A stretch of DNA of 7,915 nt, taken from Bacteroidota bacterium. Lineage in GTDB: Bacteria; Bacteroidota; Bacteroidia; Bacteroidales; GCA-2748055. Location: the NCBI GenBank assembly GCA_024244665.1, contig JAAEOI010000457.1:1-7915 (forward strand), read 5' to 3'. Positions 1 to 7,360 of this stretch are shown here, in pieces; position 1 is the stretch's first letter, and each line of letters opens with the position of its first letter. A program made the position numbers and the translations under genes. The notes below the pieces were generated by a model. It was given only the letters and a program-made list of their open reading frames with translations. It was not told where the DNA came from and made no database searches.

Positions 1-175
1 AGAAAAAGGTTTGGCAAAAATCATCGTCCCCCCAGGATTTGTCTGAAGCAGCTCCAAATGTTACCAGGTAGGGGATGTTCTCATCTTCGGCCGGTGCAGG
101 CTGAGAAAAGACCAAATGCAAACTGCAGATCGGAAATGCACACAACAACGTGGTTAATCTAATGATCTTGAACAT
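1..175 (-). CDS. N-terminal fragment of an exported protein, function unknown (cut by window edge)
   Basis: Only the first 58 codons are present; the reading frame is open to the window edge. The start is the ATG at 175-173, 11 bp after the stop of the upstream PorP/SprF-like gene. Translation begins MFKIIRLTTLLCAFPICSLH, a basic n-region and hydrophobic core typical of a Sec signal peptide, with probable cleavage near Ser24/Gln25 (VFSQ). The mature part starts with a short Pro/Ala/acidic stretch, followed by IPYLVTFGAASDKSWGDDDF and then CQTFF. I do not recognise a named domain with confidence. The IPYLVTFG...SWGDDDF string resembles, from memory only, the start of uncharacterised secreted Bacteroidota proteins. 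An earlier ATG at about 184-182 is out of frame and reaches a stop after seven codons. Its position at the end of the gene run suggests the product works with the surface module encoded upstream. Confidence 0.75.
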   Translation of the reverse strand, partial: MFKIIRLTTLLCAFPICSLHLVFSQPAPAEDENIPYLVTFGAASDKSWGDDDFCQTFF

Positions 176-186
176 AACTCATTGTT

Positions 187-1113
187 TTAAAATCTCCTAG
201 GTGACTGGGTTTTACTCTTAAGGAATTCAAAATCGAATCCCAATACAACTTCATGTGTTCCTGATGTGAGGTGATAATCATAGCCAACGGGTAGTTCATA
301 GGCATAGCCAAATATGAAGTTTTCAAAAGCCCTGTAGATGATATAGGCACCAAATGATCCAGAAACCCGGTAGACCAATCCGAAACCGATTGACTCCCGG
401 AGTTCCGTATACAACCTGATATCGATAAGAGGAGGAGTGTCCTTCATCCACCTTACCTCAAGGGTTGGATGAAGCGTGATACCTTCAGAGATATCCAATA
501 CAGCGCCGGTTTGAGTGTTAAAAGTGCGATCTTCCCTGTTCAGCATGCCCACTGTTTGATTCTTGTTAGAGTTGTATTCATTCCGTAACAAAATGGGTAG
601 CGATACATCAATAAAGTAATTCCCAATAGTATAATGAAGACCAGTCCCAAAATTGGGAAGAATCAGGTTGTTCACACTGGATTCGAAAAAGGGATCACCA
701 GGATCGATTACAGTTAAATCACTCAATATGATCTGATAGTTGTTGATCCCCCCCCTTATGCCAAAGGATAATTCTGACTTTTCTGAAATTTCAATGGAAT
801 AAGAGTAGCTGAGAAATAATCCGTTTTGAGTCAAAGGCCCTGATCTTTGCCGTTGAAAACTGAATCCTACTCCTGCCGTTTGGCTTCGCAGCGGTGCATT
901 GGCGGCCAGGTAATAGGATTCTGGCGCCCCTTCAAAACCAACCCATTGTTGTCTCGTCAGCATTACTACGTCGAAAATCCCATCAATTCCGGTATAGGCC
1001 GGATTTAGACCAGGCTGTACCAATTCCTGCATCGTGAATACGGGGATTTGCTGTGCTGCTCCGGAGACAGAAATCACTATTAAGAATAGTATGTGGATCG
1101 ATTTCATTTTCAT
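187..1113 (-). CDS. PorP/SprF family type IX secretion-associated outer-membrane protein
   Basis: This encodes a 308-residue protein of normal length for the PorP/SprF family, whose members are outer-membrane beta-barrels. SprF, the best-known member, is needed for secretion of the T9SS adhesin SprB. The chosen start (MKMKSIHILF) places a signal peptide at the N-terminus, with likely cleavage after Ala20 (SGAA|QQ). Family hallmarks are visible: NPAY at about 37-40, RQQWVGFEGAP at about 54-64, DPGDPF at about 137-142, LPNFGTGLHY from about 152, and a C-terminus ending SPRRF. The frame is open further upstream to 1176, but that start would overlap the adhesin gene by 53 bp and bury the signal peptide. 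A second in-frame ATG two codons later (1107) is also possible. A weak GGGAG-like sequence lies in the last codons of the preceding gene, 13 nt before the start. The coding strand carries a G8 run at codons 120-122. Confidence 0.93.
   Translation of the reverse strand: MKMKSIHILFLIVISVSGAAQQIPVFTMQELVQPGLNPAYTGIDGIFDVVMLTRQQWVGFEGAPESYYLAANAPLRSQTAGVGFSFQRQRSGPLTQNGLFLSYSYSIEISEKSELSFGIRGGINNYQIILSDLTVIDPGDPFFESSVNNLILPNFGTGLHYTIGNYFIDVSLPILLRNEYNSNKNQTVGMLNREDRTFNTQTGAVLDISEGITLHPTLEVRWMKDTPPLIDIRLYTELRESIGFGLVYRVSGSFGAYIIYRAFENFIFGYAYELPVGYDYHLTSGTHEVVLGFDFEFLKSKTQSPRRF
748..755 (-). repeat. G8 mononucleotide run inside the PorP/SprF-like gene
   Basis: The plus strand reads eight C, so the coding strand has eight G, encoding the end of an Arg codon and two Gly codons (residues about 120-122). 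Losing one G brings an in-frame TGA about ten codons later. Gaining one brings a TGA about twelve codons later. Either change would remove more than half of the barrel. The run is in frame here, so the gene reads as ON. Confidence 0.9.
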
Positions 1114-1123
1114 TCCAAATCTG

Positions 1124-4100
1124 TTACTCCCTTCTGATATAAACAAAACCTCGGATAATCGTAGCACCATTTTCAAGGTACATTACGTAGTAGTAGGTTC
1201 CTGTAGGTAGTTTCTTTCCTGCATTCATATTGGCTGATGACGTTCCATCCCAGGAATTATCATAGTTTGTCATTGTGTAGACCTCGATACCGAACACATT
1301 ATACACTTGTAATACATTGTCCGGGTACTGTTCAAGTCCAAGGATCTCGAACCGGTCGTTGAATCCATCTTCGTTGGGTGAAAATGCTTCCGGGATCACC
1401 AGTCCGTGATCGGGGGCATTCTCAAGCTCCACAATAACCTGCTGGTTGAATTGGGCTCCGTTCCCGTTGATATCTTCCACGGTGTAAGTTACAATGGTGG
1501 TTCCGTATTGATAAATTCCTGTTGCATCGGGACCACCATTGAAATTATTGACAATGGATCCAATTCCGCAATTATCAGCGAACTTAGGTGCCGGTATTGT
1601 CAGTTGTACCTTATAATGACCTTCCTCAACACTCACTGCCGTATCTCTTAACGAGATTAGTGTAGGGGGTGTATTATCGATGAGTGTAAGATTGAAAAGG
1701 CATTCTGATTCGTTACCAGACAGGTCAATGGTAGCTACAACAATCTCCTGAATACTACCCGAACAGGTAAGAATGGTTCCTGCAGGTGGAGTTTGGGTTA
1801 CAAGGGGAGCAGGATCACAATCATCTGTAATGAATGCAGGGTCTGTATAGTCTGGTAATACAAATTCACAGCTACTGCCAAGAACCTCAGTCATGTTGTC
1901 GGGACAGTTTATAACAGGAGCAATTGTATCGGTGGATAATTCCAGGACCAGTGATTCATTCAAAATCACAACACATGTCGCGGTTGCTGAGTCTCTCATT
2001 CGAATGCTATATGAGCCGGCGGATAAGCTAGTGAAGGATCCAAATCCTTGCCATCCAGTCCCTCCATCATTAGAAAATTCATAAGTTCCCTTTCCTCCTG
2101 ATGGACTGGAGATGATAATCGATCCATCAGAACCTCTGCAGGATTCATTTGAGTGGTTTAGTATTGCAGATAATATATCCGGTTCCGAAACATTGAACGT
2201 GCTATCCTGGCTGCAACCTTCAGCATCTGTCACAGTAACCGTATAGTTCCCGGCACCTATGTCAGTTAGATCTTCGCTAGTTGAATGCTGGCTCCATAAA
2301 TAACTATATTCGGGCAAACCGCCTGAAACAGTAATATCTATTGCCCCATCAATCCCACCATTGCAATTGATATCCGTAATGATTCTTTCAATTACTATCG
2401 GAATGCAACCTGCTCCTGTTCCGATTCCAAACTGTGTTCCGGTTGCGGAGATTCCCTGGGTCAAATGGTTTCGAAATACCGATGGATTAACAGCAGGAGA
2501 ATGTATACCATCAAAGTACCAATCACCTCCATTTTCCCGCGTAATGATCCTCGTCACCGCATCTACAGCATAGCTGGAAAAACCATTGGCATCAAGGGTG
2601 ATACTGTAGGATGAACTTGACAGACCGTTTACTGCAGTAAGGTTCCAAAATCCTTCCGTAAATTGGTTTGAGACTGTATATCCCAAATCAGATAAAGGCA
2701 ATCCGGTGGACATAGGATCTGCTGAAACGAACTCTGAAATCAGCGAGCCTTCAGTCAGGTTACGAAAACTTACTGATGCGAAATTTTCAAAATCGGCCGT
2801 TCCAACAGGAAATAGTATTTCCGCCTCGGATTCATTCACCCATCTCTCGAATTTGCCTAAAATGGTACCGGAGGTGTGCAAAAGTGTTCCTGTATTTGCT
2901 AATCCCCCCCCTTTTGTCACCTCCTTTGTCCCCCCCAGCGTCAGTATCTTCTCTCCCAAATCAATATTACCCTGGATCATCAATAAAGTATCAAAAACTG
3001 TGATGTCTGCATTGTTGGCAATACCCGGACCGCTATTATTTACTGATAAATTAGCATAAGTGGCATCTTTGATTTCCTGAAGTGCAGATCCATTGTAGTT
3101 TACGATGTTACCAGAGTCGGTGGCAAAGAAGGTATTTATTGTGATTTCAACTCCTGAAAAGTTTAATGTTCCATTGTTAATCCATGTCCCTTCTCCCACA
3201 TCGTCCCCTTCTATTGAAGCGGTGTTCACTGTGCCATTATTTGTAGCCACACCCCCTGCAATGATCATTCTCATTGTATTAATGGTGATAATTGCCGAAT
3301 CAGGAATGTCAATATTTCCTGAGAATCGTAAATGGTCCGACATGTTGATGGTTATATCTGTTGAAGGAAGAAAGGTCACATTTCCTTCTATTTCAAATAG
3401 ATTGGTTGATATGGATCCACGTCCATCGAATGTAATATTTGGACCCGGCAGCCTCCATTTTCCTGTTCCTGATGTGGTAATTGCTCCATCCACCGTTAAA
3501 TTGCCGGAAACGACTGGTTCAAAACCATTATCATTCAGCTCACCTCCGGTATGAATGGTTAAATCCTTCATGTTCTGATTATTGTCAGTCATACTTACGA
3601 TATGCCCTCCAGTAATTATCACATCATCTGATGACTGCGGTACAGTTCTTCCAATCCAGGTAGAATCCACATCCCAATCTCCCGTTGTTGCTGAAACGAT
3701 GGGTATGGGAGGAACAGAATCATTGGCCAACGCGCAGATTTTGAAGAATCCCATCTCACCCATATAGCCCCACACCCTTACGAATAATGTATCTCCCGGG
3801 ATGTAACCAGAAAGTGAGAGGTCGGGCATCTGCATAACAGTGGATTCATCAATCCAGCAAGTATCATGGGTCAGGTTCCCGCATGAACCGCTATATACGG
3901 CAAGTCCCGGGTGTTCAACCCAGTACTGCGGATCAACAATAGAAGGAGTTGGAGTGTTATCAAGTTGGATCCGCACCTTCCCTGAAGTAGGGATTTCAAG
4001 TTTAAACCATGTATCTGAGCCATTGTAACCAATACATTCTGGCATGTTTACTTCGGAGTCACCGGAGCCAGTATTGCTAAAAATCTTTACCGAGCAGGTA

Positions 4101-5185
4101 TCCTCGACATCAATCAGTGCGGCAGCACACGGAAAGTCATTTCCTATCTCAGAGGAAGAAACCACCGCAAATCCAGCTGGATTATTCTGATTCGCATAGG
4201 TGGTTTCTATCCATCTTGTGCTCAGGGGTTCAGATAAGAGCCAGACTTCATCTAGCTCTCCATTAAAAAAACGGTCCAGAGAATCTCTTGATCCCAGCGT
4301 GATGCCTTTCGTGGGATCATATGCGTTTTGGGCGTTATTCAGTTGTTCTCCCATCGATTCCCCACACACATTGATTACCTTGGTGAATTTGTCATAGGTC
4401 GCACATATGTAATGCCAGTTATTGTCATATAAACCGAAGACCTCACGCCCCATATCCACCTTACCCGCATGGAGAATTACCCTCTCTTCTTTAATTTTTA
4501 ATGCGTAACCTGGCTTTTTGGATAACAATGCTTGAGGTGAAGGTTCTCCAGAAAGCTTTACCCAGGCCGTAATGGATAGACTGTCCATAAGATTCAGGCT
4601 TTCATCGGCAGGAATATCTATATAATCGTCAATGCCATCAAAACTCCTGGACAAACCTATTTTCCCCTCTGTAATGGTTGGTCCTTGAAGAGTTCCATGG
4701 TTTTCAAACTGGGTGGCATCATTTTGTACCTCGCTCATGTGCCAGACTCCTTTGAACGTACTTTTCCAGACATTGGATGAAGGAGGAGAGCTAGTTGCAT
4801 CTGGGTTACTGAAATATAAGTATATGGTGGTTAAAGCATCACCACCCGGAAGTGAGGGGATCCTCACCCATGCATAAACCTCACCTTCAGCTGGTAAATA
4901 GAGCTCCACTTCATGGTCCAGAAGGGTTACACAATCAGCTTCGGTAAATCTCAATTCATCGCTACCTTCTTTGAATAGTGTACCTCCCAATGAAGCGCTT
5001 TTTAGTTCCGGACTGCTTATCTTGACGAGCAGCGGGAAATCGATCAAATCCTCCGCTCCATGGTTGCCCTTCACTGTTATCTCTTTCCTGCACCTGTATC
5101 CCTCCAGCCATTGCCCGGAAATCTCGCATGCAACAGATAGAAGTAAAAACAATAGAAGTGCTGAAAATCTTAACTTTCTTCGCAT
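1124..5185 (-). CDS. Large multidomain T9SS-secreted adhesin-like protein (DUF2341-LamG-SprB-HYR-CHU_C)
   Basis: This encodes a 1353-residue cell-surface protein. The signal peptide is residues 1-24 (MRRKLRFSALLLFLLLSVAC, then EISG|QW). Domains in order: DUF2341-like, 25-135; LamG/concanavalin A-like jelly roll, about 145-345 (SFDGIDDYIDIP, SITAWVKL, FFNGELDEVWLL); a six-cysteine PPC-like domain, about 350-487 (Cys353, 364, 384, 435, 443, 484; SDTWFKLEIP, VYSGSCGNLT); a G8-like and beta-solenoid stretch, about 500-780 (GDWDVDSTWIGRTVPQSSDD, then GHIV); a linker region with FPVG, about 785-925; two SprB-type repeats, about 935-1003 and 1007-1083 (INCNGGIDGAIDITVSGG); two HYR domains, about 1086-1170 and 1171-1256; and a CHU_C sorting domain, 1262-1353. 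The domains suggest glycan or surface binding; the ligand is unknown and no catalytic motif is seen. The start is 11 bp after the OmpA-like gene, in an A-rich leader without a Shine-Dalgarno sequence. G7 and G8 runs lie at codons 750-761. Confidence 0.93.
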   Translation of the reverse strand: MRRKLRFSALLLFLLLSVACEISGQWLEGYRCRKEITVKGNHGAEDLIDFPLLVKISSPELKSASLGGTLFKEGSDELRFTEADCVTLLDHEVELYLPAEGEVYAWVRIPSLPGGDALTTIYLYFSNPDATSSPPSSNVWKSTFKGVWHMSEVQNDATQFENHGTLQGPTITEGKIGLSRSFDGIDDYIDIPADESLNLMDSLSITAWVKLSGEPSPQALLSKKPGYALKIKEERVILHAGKVDMGREVFGLYDNNWHYICATYDKFTKVINVCGESMGEQLNNAQNAYDPTKGITLGSRDSLDRFFNGELDEVWLLSEPLSTRWIETTYANQNNPAGFAVVSSSEIGNDFPCAAALIDVEDTCSVKIFSNTGSGDSEVNMPECIGYNGSDTWFKLEIPTSGKVRIQLDNTPTPSIVDPQYWVEHPGLAVYSGSCGNLTHDTCWIDESTVMQMPDLSLSGYIPGDTLFVRVWGYMGEMGFFKICALANDSVPPIPIVSATTGDWDVDSTWIGRTVPQSSDDVIITGGHIVSMTDNNQNMKDLTIHTGGELNDNGFEPVVSGNLTVDGAITTSGTGKWRLPGPNITFDGRGSISTNLFEIEGNVTFLPSTDITINMSDHLRFSGNIDIPDSAIITINTMRMIIAGGVATNNGTVNTASIEGDDVGEGTWINNGTLNFSGVEITINTFFATDSGNIVNYNGSALQEIKDATYANLSVNNSGPGIANNADITVFDTLLMIQGNIDLGEKILTLGGTKEVTKGGGLANTGTLLHTSGTILGKFERWVNESEAEILFPVGTADFENFASVSFRNLTEGSLISEFVSADPMSTGLPLSDLGYTVSNQFTEGFWNLTAVNGLSSSSYSITLDANGFSSYAVDAVTRIITRENGGDWYFDGIHSPAVNPSVFRNHLTQGISATGTQFGIGTGAGCIPIVIERIITDINCNGGIDGAIDITVSGGLPEYSYLWSQHSTSEDLTDIGAGNYTVTVTDAEGCSQDSTFNVSEPDILSAILNHSNESCRGSDGSIIISSPSGGKGTYEFSNDGGTGWQGFGSFTSLSAGSYSIRMRDSATATCVVILNESLVLELSTDTIAPVINCPDNMTEVLGSSCEFVLPDYTDPAFITDDCDPAPLVTQTPPAGTILTCSGSIQEIVVATIDLSGNESECLFNLTLIDNTPPTLISLRDTAVSVEEGHYKVQLTIPAPKFADNCGIGSIVNNFNGGPDATGIYQYGTTIVTYTVEDINGNGAQFNQQVIVELENAPDHGLVIPEAFSPNEDGFNDRFEILGLEQYPDNVLQVYNVFGIEVYTMTNYDNSWDGTSSANMNAGKKLPTGTYYYVMYLENGATIIRGFVYIRRE
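1127..1402 (-). other. CHU_C / gliding-motility-associated C-terminal domain (T9SS type B sorting signal)
   Basis: The last 92 residues of the large protein match the gliding-motility-associated C-terminal family. Visible hallmarks are IPEAFSPNEDGFNDRFEILG, the strand VLQVYNVFGIEVY, NSWDG, LPTGTYYYVMYL and the closing strand IIRGFVYIRRE. In known T9SS substrates a domain of this kind targets the protein across the outer membrane. Type B domains usually depend on a partner of the PorP/SprF family, and such genes flank this cluster's core on both sides. Confidence 0.93.
2904..2911 (-). repeat. G8 mononucleotide run inside the adhesin gene
   Basis: The plus strand has eight C, so the coding strand has eight G at codons 759-761 (Gly-Gly-Gly), preceded by AAAA. 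Loss of one G puts a TAG at 2901-2899 immediately after the run. Gain of one G leads to a TGA at 2834-2832 after about 23 more codons. Both outcomes remove the SprB, HYR and CHU_C parts, so the product could not be sorted by the T9SS. Confidence 0.9.
2917..2926 (-). other. Internal Shine-Dalgarno-like sequence between the two G runs
   Basis: The coding strand reads AAGGAGGTGA, a full 10-nt match to the anti-Shine-Dalgarno complement, lying inside the adhesin gene and coding for parts of Lys-Glu-Val-Thr. The GGAGG core is 8 nt upstream of the G8 run. No ATG follows at initiation distance, so it does not look like a start site. Its function, if any, is unknown; it may be chance. Confidence 0.4.
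2930..2936 (-). repeat. G7 mononucleotide run inside the adhesin gene
   Basis: The plus strand has seven C, so the coding strand has seven G, covering the last base of a Leu codon and two GGG Gly codons (about residues 750-752). It ends 18 nt before the G8 run in the same gene. Confidence 0.9.
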
Positions 5186-5196
5186 TGCAACGGTTT

Positions 5197-7350
5197 TTAT
5201 TCATTAAGTATGATGAACTCCACCCTTCGGTTGATCATCCTTCCCTCCTCGGTACTGTTTGTGGCCACAGGGCGTGCTTCACCATACCCTTTGCCCATGA
5301 TCCTGATATCCTCTACACCTTTAAATATCAAGTAGTTCATAATGGATTCTGCCCTCTTCTGTGAGAGATCCATGTTGAATTCAAATGAACCCACATTATC
5401 TGTATGAGCTGCAATTTCCATCACCAGGTCTGGATACTCTATCATGATGGTTGCCACCCTGTCTAGAATAGGGTAGGAGTTTTCTGATACCTCGGACTTG
5501 CTGAATTCAAAATTGGCATCCGCAAATTCGGCAAAATCGAGGTTTATCTTTTCGATAACCTCTGAAGGCAACTCTGCCAGCATATATGTTTTAACTTTTG
5601 ATGAAGTAAATCCCTTTTTCACTACATCATTATAAACTCCATAGGTGGCGAGCAGGGAGTTGTATTCACCTACCGTATATGAATAGAGATTATCTCCTGA
5701 CAGATAAAACTCCTTAATTTCATAGTGTTCCCGCAGAGGATCAAAGATTGAATCTTCCAGCACTATTTTCTCCTCTGAAGCCAGCACCTCCACCCTGAAT
5801 ACTTCTTCTTCGGGATTGATATCAAAAAGAGAAAAATCCTGATTGATATTAATTGTTTCACCGTCACGATCCTGCAGGTCTTCCAGTATTGAGATTTCAA
5901 TGCCCGCCAGGTACATTGCCAGGGTCTGATTATCCTTGAGTATTGTGACAGGCTTTATAACACACCTGGTTTCAAGGATTGAGGAACCCTCTGCCATACC
6001 AGTAAGTCCCAGCTTCACTCCAAATAGACCCGGGTTCTTGAATTGGTGCGCTACTTCATCTCCTGTTTTGAAGGTCCCGTCGTCAAAGTCCCACACATAT
6101 TCCTGAATGTCATAACCCGGAAGGTATGAATCTGAGCCACTGAATTCCATTATGCTCTTTTGAATTCCGGCCTCCCTGCTTTTAATATAGGGTTGGACAT
6201 GGTCTTCAAGGTCGAATTCCATTGAGGTCTGGGTAAAGAATGTATTGGCCGTTGTGTTGTCGACCATATTCAATCTGGCCCAGTAGGATCCTGCTCCCGG
6301 AAGGCAATGTTCCACCCTCAGACCCTTCAGTCTGGTCCCGTCACTGAATTCCCACTCGTAGGATACCGGCAATGAATCTATATCCTGGTACATATCTTCC
6401 CAGAATTCGAAGCAATAGATGTTTTCCAACAAGGTATCACAATCAAACAGCTGTGGGATAAGTGTGGTGAATGTGAAAATATCATCGCTCCGGTCCCTGT
6501 TAGTTGAGAAATATCCTTCGGTGAATTCACCGTTTGTAATCAGGCCAAAGTCATCCTCTTTCGAATTGATTGGTGCATCAAGGTGCACAGGATTGATCCA
6601 TTCCACTCCATTGAAACGGGAGAGGAACACATCTTTTTTCCCTAATCCTCCATGTCCGTCTGAGGCAAAAAAGAGGTCCCCGTTGCTGTTGACAAAGGGA
6701 TATACTTCGTTGCCTTTGGAATTGATAGGTGTTCCAAGATTCTCAGGATCACCCCAAGTCCCATCTGTGAGCACAGATCTGTAGAGATCTGTTCCACCAA
6801 TTCCTCCAGGCATGTCGGATGCAAAGTAGATGTAATTGCCATCATGACTGTAACAGGGCGTGGTGATAGAATAGTGGGGATCGTTGAATGGGAACTCAAT
6901 GATTGATTTCCATTCCCCGTCCTTCTCTTCGGCAAAATAGATTCCCAGATTGTTGCCCAGGTCAAATATATTCTTGGTTTTCGATTTCACATCGATATTT
7001 CTTGAATAGACCACTGTTTTCCCGTCGGGACTGAAAGCGGCCGGACCATCATTGAACGGGGTGATAAGGTATTGGCTGAAAACCTGAAGGCCGGCATCTT
7101 CACTATCGGGATCTATATTAACCTTGAATATATTGAAGAGGCCCTTATTATTCATATCCTCGTAGGTGAGCAGCATTTCATATTCCTGGTTAGAGCAGAA
7201 AATGATCTGATCTTTTAATAGCACGGGACAGAATTCATCGTATTTCTTCGTGCTGAAGTGTGTTCGTGAGACCTCATAATGCGACTGGCCGAAAAGCATG
7301 TCATGCAATGGCAGCAGAGCGATCAGGGAAAGGCATATTATCTTATTCAT
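5197..7350 (-). CDS. OmpA-family protein with PD40-like propeller and PKD domains, predicted peptidoglycan anchor
   Basis: This encodes a 717-residue exported protein. The signal peptide is about 1-21 (MNKIICLSLIALLPLHDMLF, then GQS), with no lipobox cysteine. Residues about 35-300 form a PD40-like beta-propeller; repeats are seen at 102-118 (GPAAFSPDGKTVVYSRN), 164-192, 215-245 and 266-285 with the pattern G...YFASD..GG.GG.D. Two PKD-like domains follow, at about 325-380 (YEWEFSDGT) and 386-465 (YVWDFDDGTF). Residues about 515-592 look SPOR-like (FRVEVLAS, YSYTVGEYNS, VVKKGF). The OmpA C-terminal domain is about 608-716, with HTDN at 649-652 and NMDLSQKRAESI from 659. Asp651 and Arg666 occupy the positions known in OmpA to bind diaminopimelate of peptidoglycan. 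The layout recalls PorE-type T9SS proteins, but PorE is a lipoprotein with TPRs and this lacks both. It starts 10 bp after the upstream PorP/SprF-like gene in an A-rich leader (AAACACAACA). Confidence 0.92.
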   Translation of the reverse strand: MNKIICLSLIALLPLHDMLFGQSHYEVSRTHFSTKKYDEFCPVLLKDQIIFCSNQEYEMLLTYEDMNNKGLFNIFKVNIDPDSEDAGLQVFSQYLITPFNDGPAAFSPDGKTVVYSRNIDVKSKTKNIFDLGNNLGIYFAEEKDGEWKSIIEFPFNDPHYSITTPCYSHDGNYIYFASDMPGGIGGTDLYRSVLTDGTWGDPENLGTPINSKGNEVYPFVNSNGDLFFASDGHGGLGKKDVFLSRFNGVEWINPVHLDAPINSKEDDFGLITNGEFTEGYFSTNRDRSDDIFTFTTLIPQLFDCDTLLENIYCFEFWEDMYQDIDSLPVSYEWEFSDGTRLKGLRVEHCLPGAGSYWARLNMVDNTTANTFFTQTSMEFDLEDHVQPYIKSREAGIQKSIMEFSGSDSYLPGYDIQEYVWDFDDGTFKTGDEVAHQFKNPGLFGVKLGLTGMAEGSSILETRCVIKPVTILKDNQTLAMYLAGIEISILEDLQDRDGETININQDFSLFDINPEEEVFRVEVLASEEKIVLEDSIFDPLREHYEIKEFYLSGDNLYSYTVGEYNSLLATYGVYNDVVKKGFTSSKVKTYMLAELPSEVIEKINLDFAEFADANFEFSKSEVSENSYPILDRVATIMIEYPDLVMEIAAHTDNVGSFEFNMDLSQKRAESIMNYLIFKGVEDIRIMGKGYGEARPVATNSTEEGRMINRRVEFIILNE

Positions 7351-7360
7351 TGTTGTGTTT

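Noticed and set aside
1114..1176. Longer N-terminus for the second PorP/SprF-like protein, starting at 1176
   Set aside because: It would overlap the adhesin gene by 53 bp and place 21 non-hydrophobic residues before a clear signal peptide. The ATG at 1113 keeps the operon's usual 10-bp gap.
3105..3554. Plus-strand open frame of 149 codons, the longest of many plus-strand frames in the window
   Set aside because: It lies fully antisense to the beta-solenoid part of the adhesin, and its low-complexity composition mirrors the opposite strand.
5126..5185. Possible lipobox in the adhesin signal peptide (LLSVAC, Cys20)
   Set aside because: The -3 position is Ser where Leu, Val or Ile is expected, and a CHU_C-sorted protein is normally processed by signal peptidase I; cleavage near SG|QW fits better.
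4962..5204. Minus-strand 80-codon open frame across the junction of the OmpA-like and adhesin genes
   Set aside because: It overlaps the adhesin signal peptide in another frame, has no domain-like composition, and the adhesin frame is clearly the coding one.
6642..6965. Minus-strand 107-codon open frame inside the OmpA-like gene
   Set aside because: It is fully contained in the propeller coding region in another frame and shows no signal peptide or domain.
176..7360. Promoters or terminators in the gaps between genes
   Set aside because: The gaps are only 10-11 bp, with no room for a promoter, and no hairpin plus T-run was seen at the gene ends.
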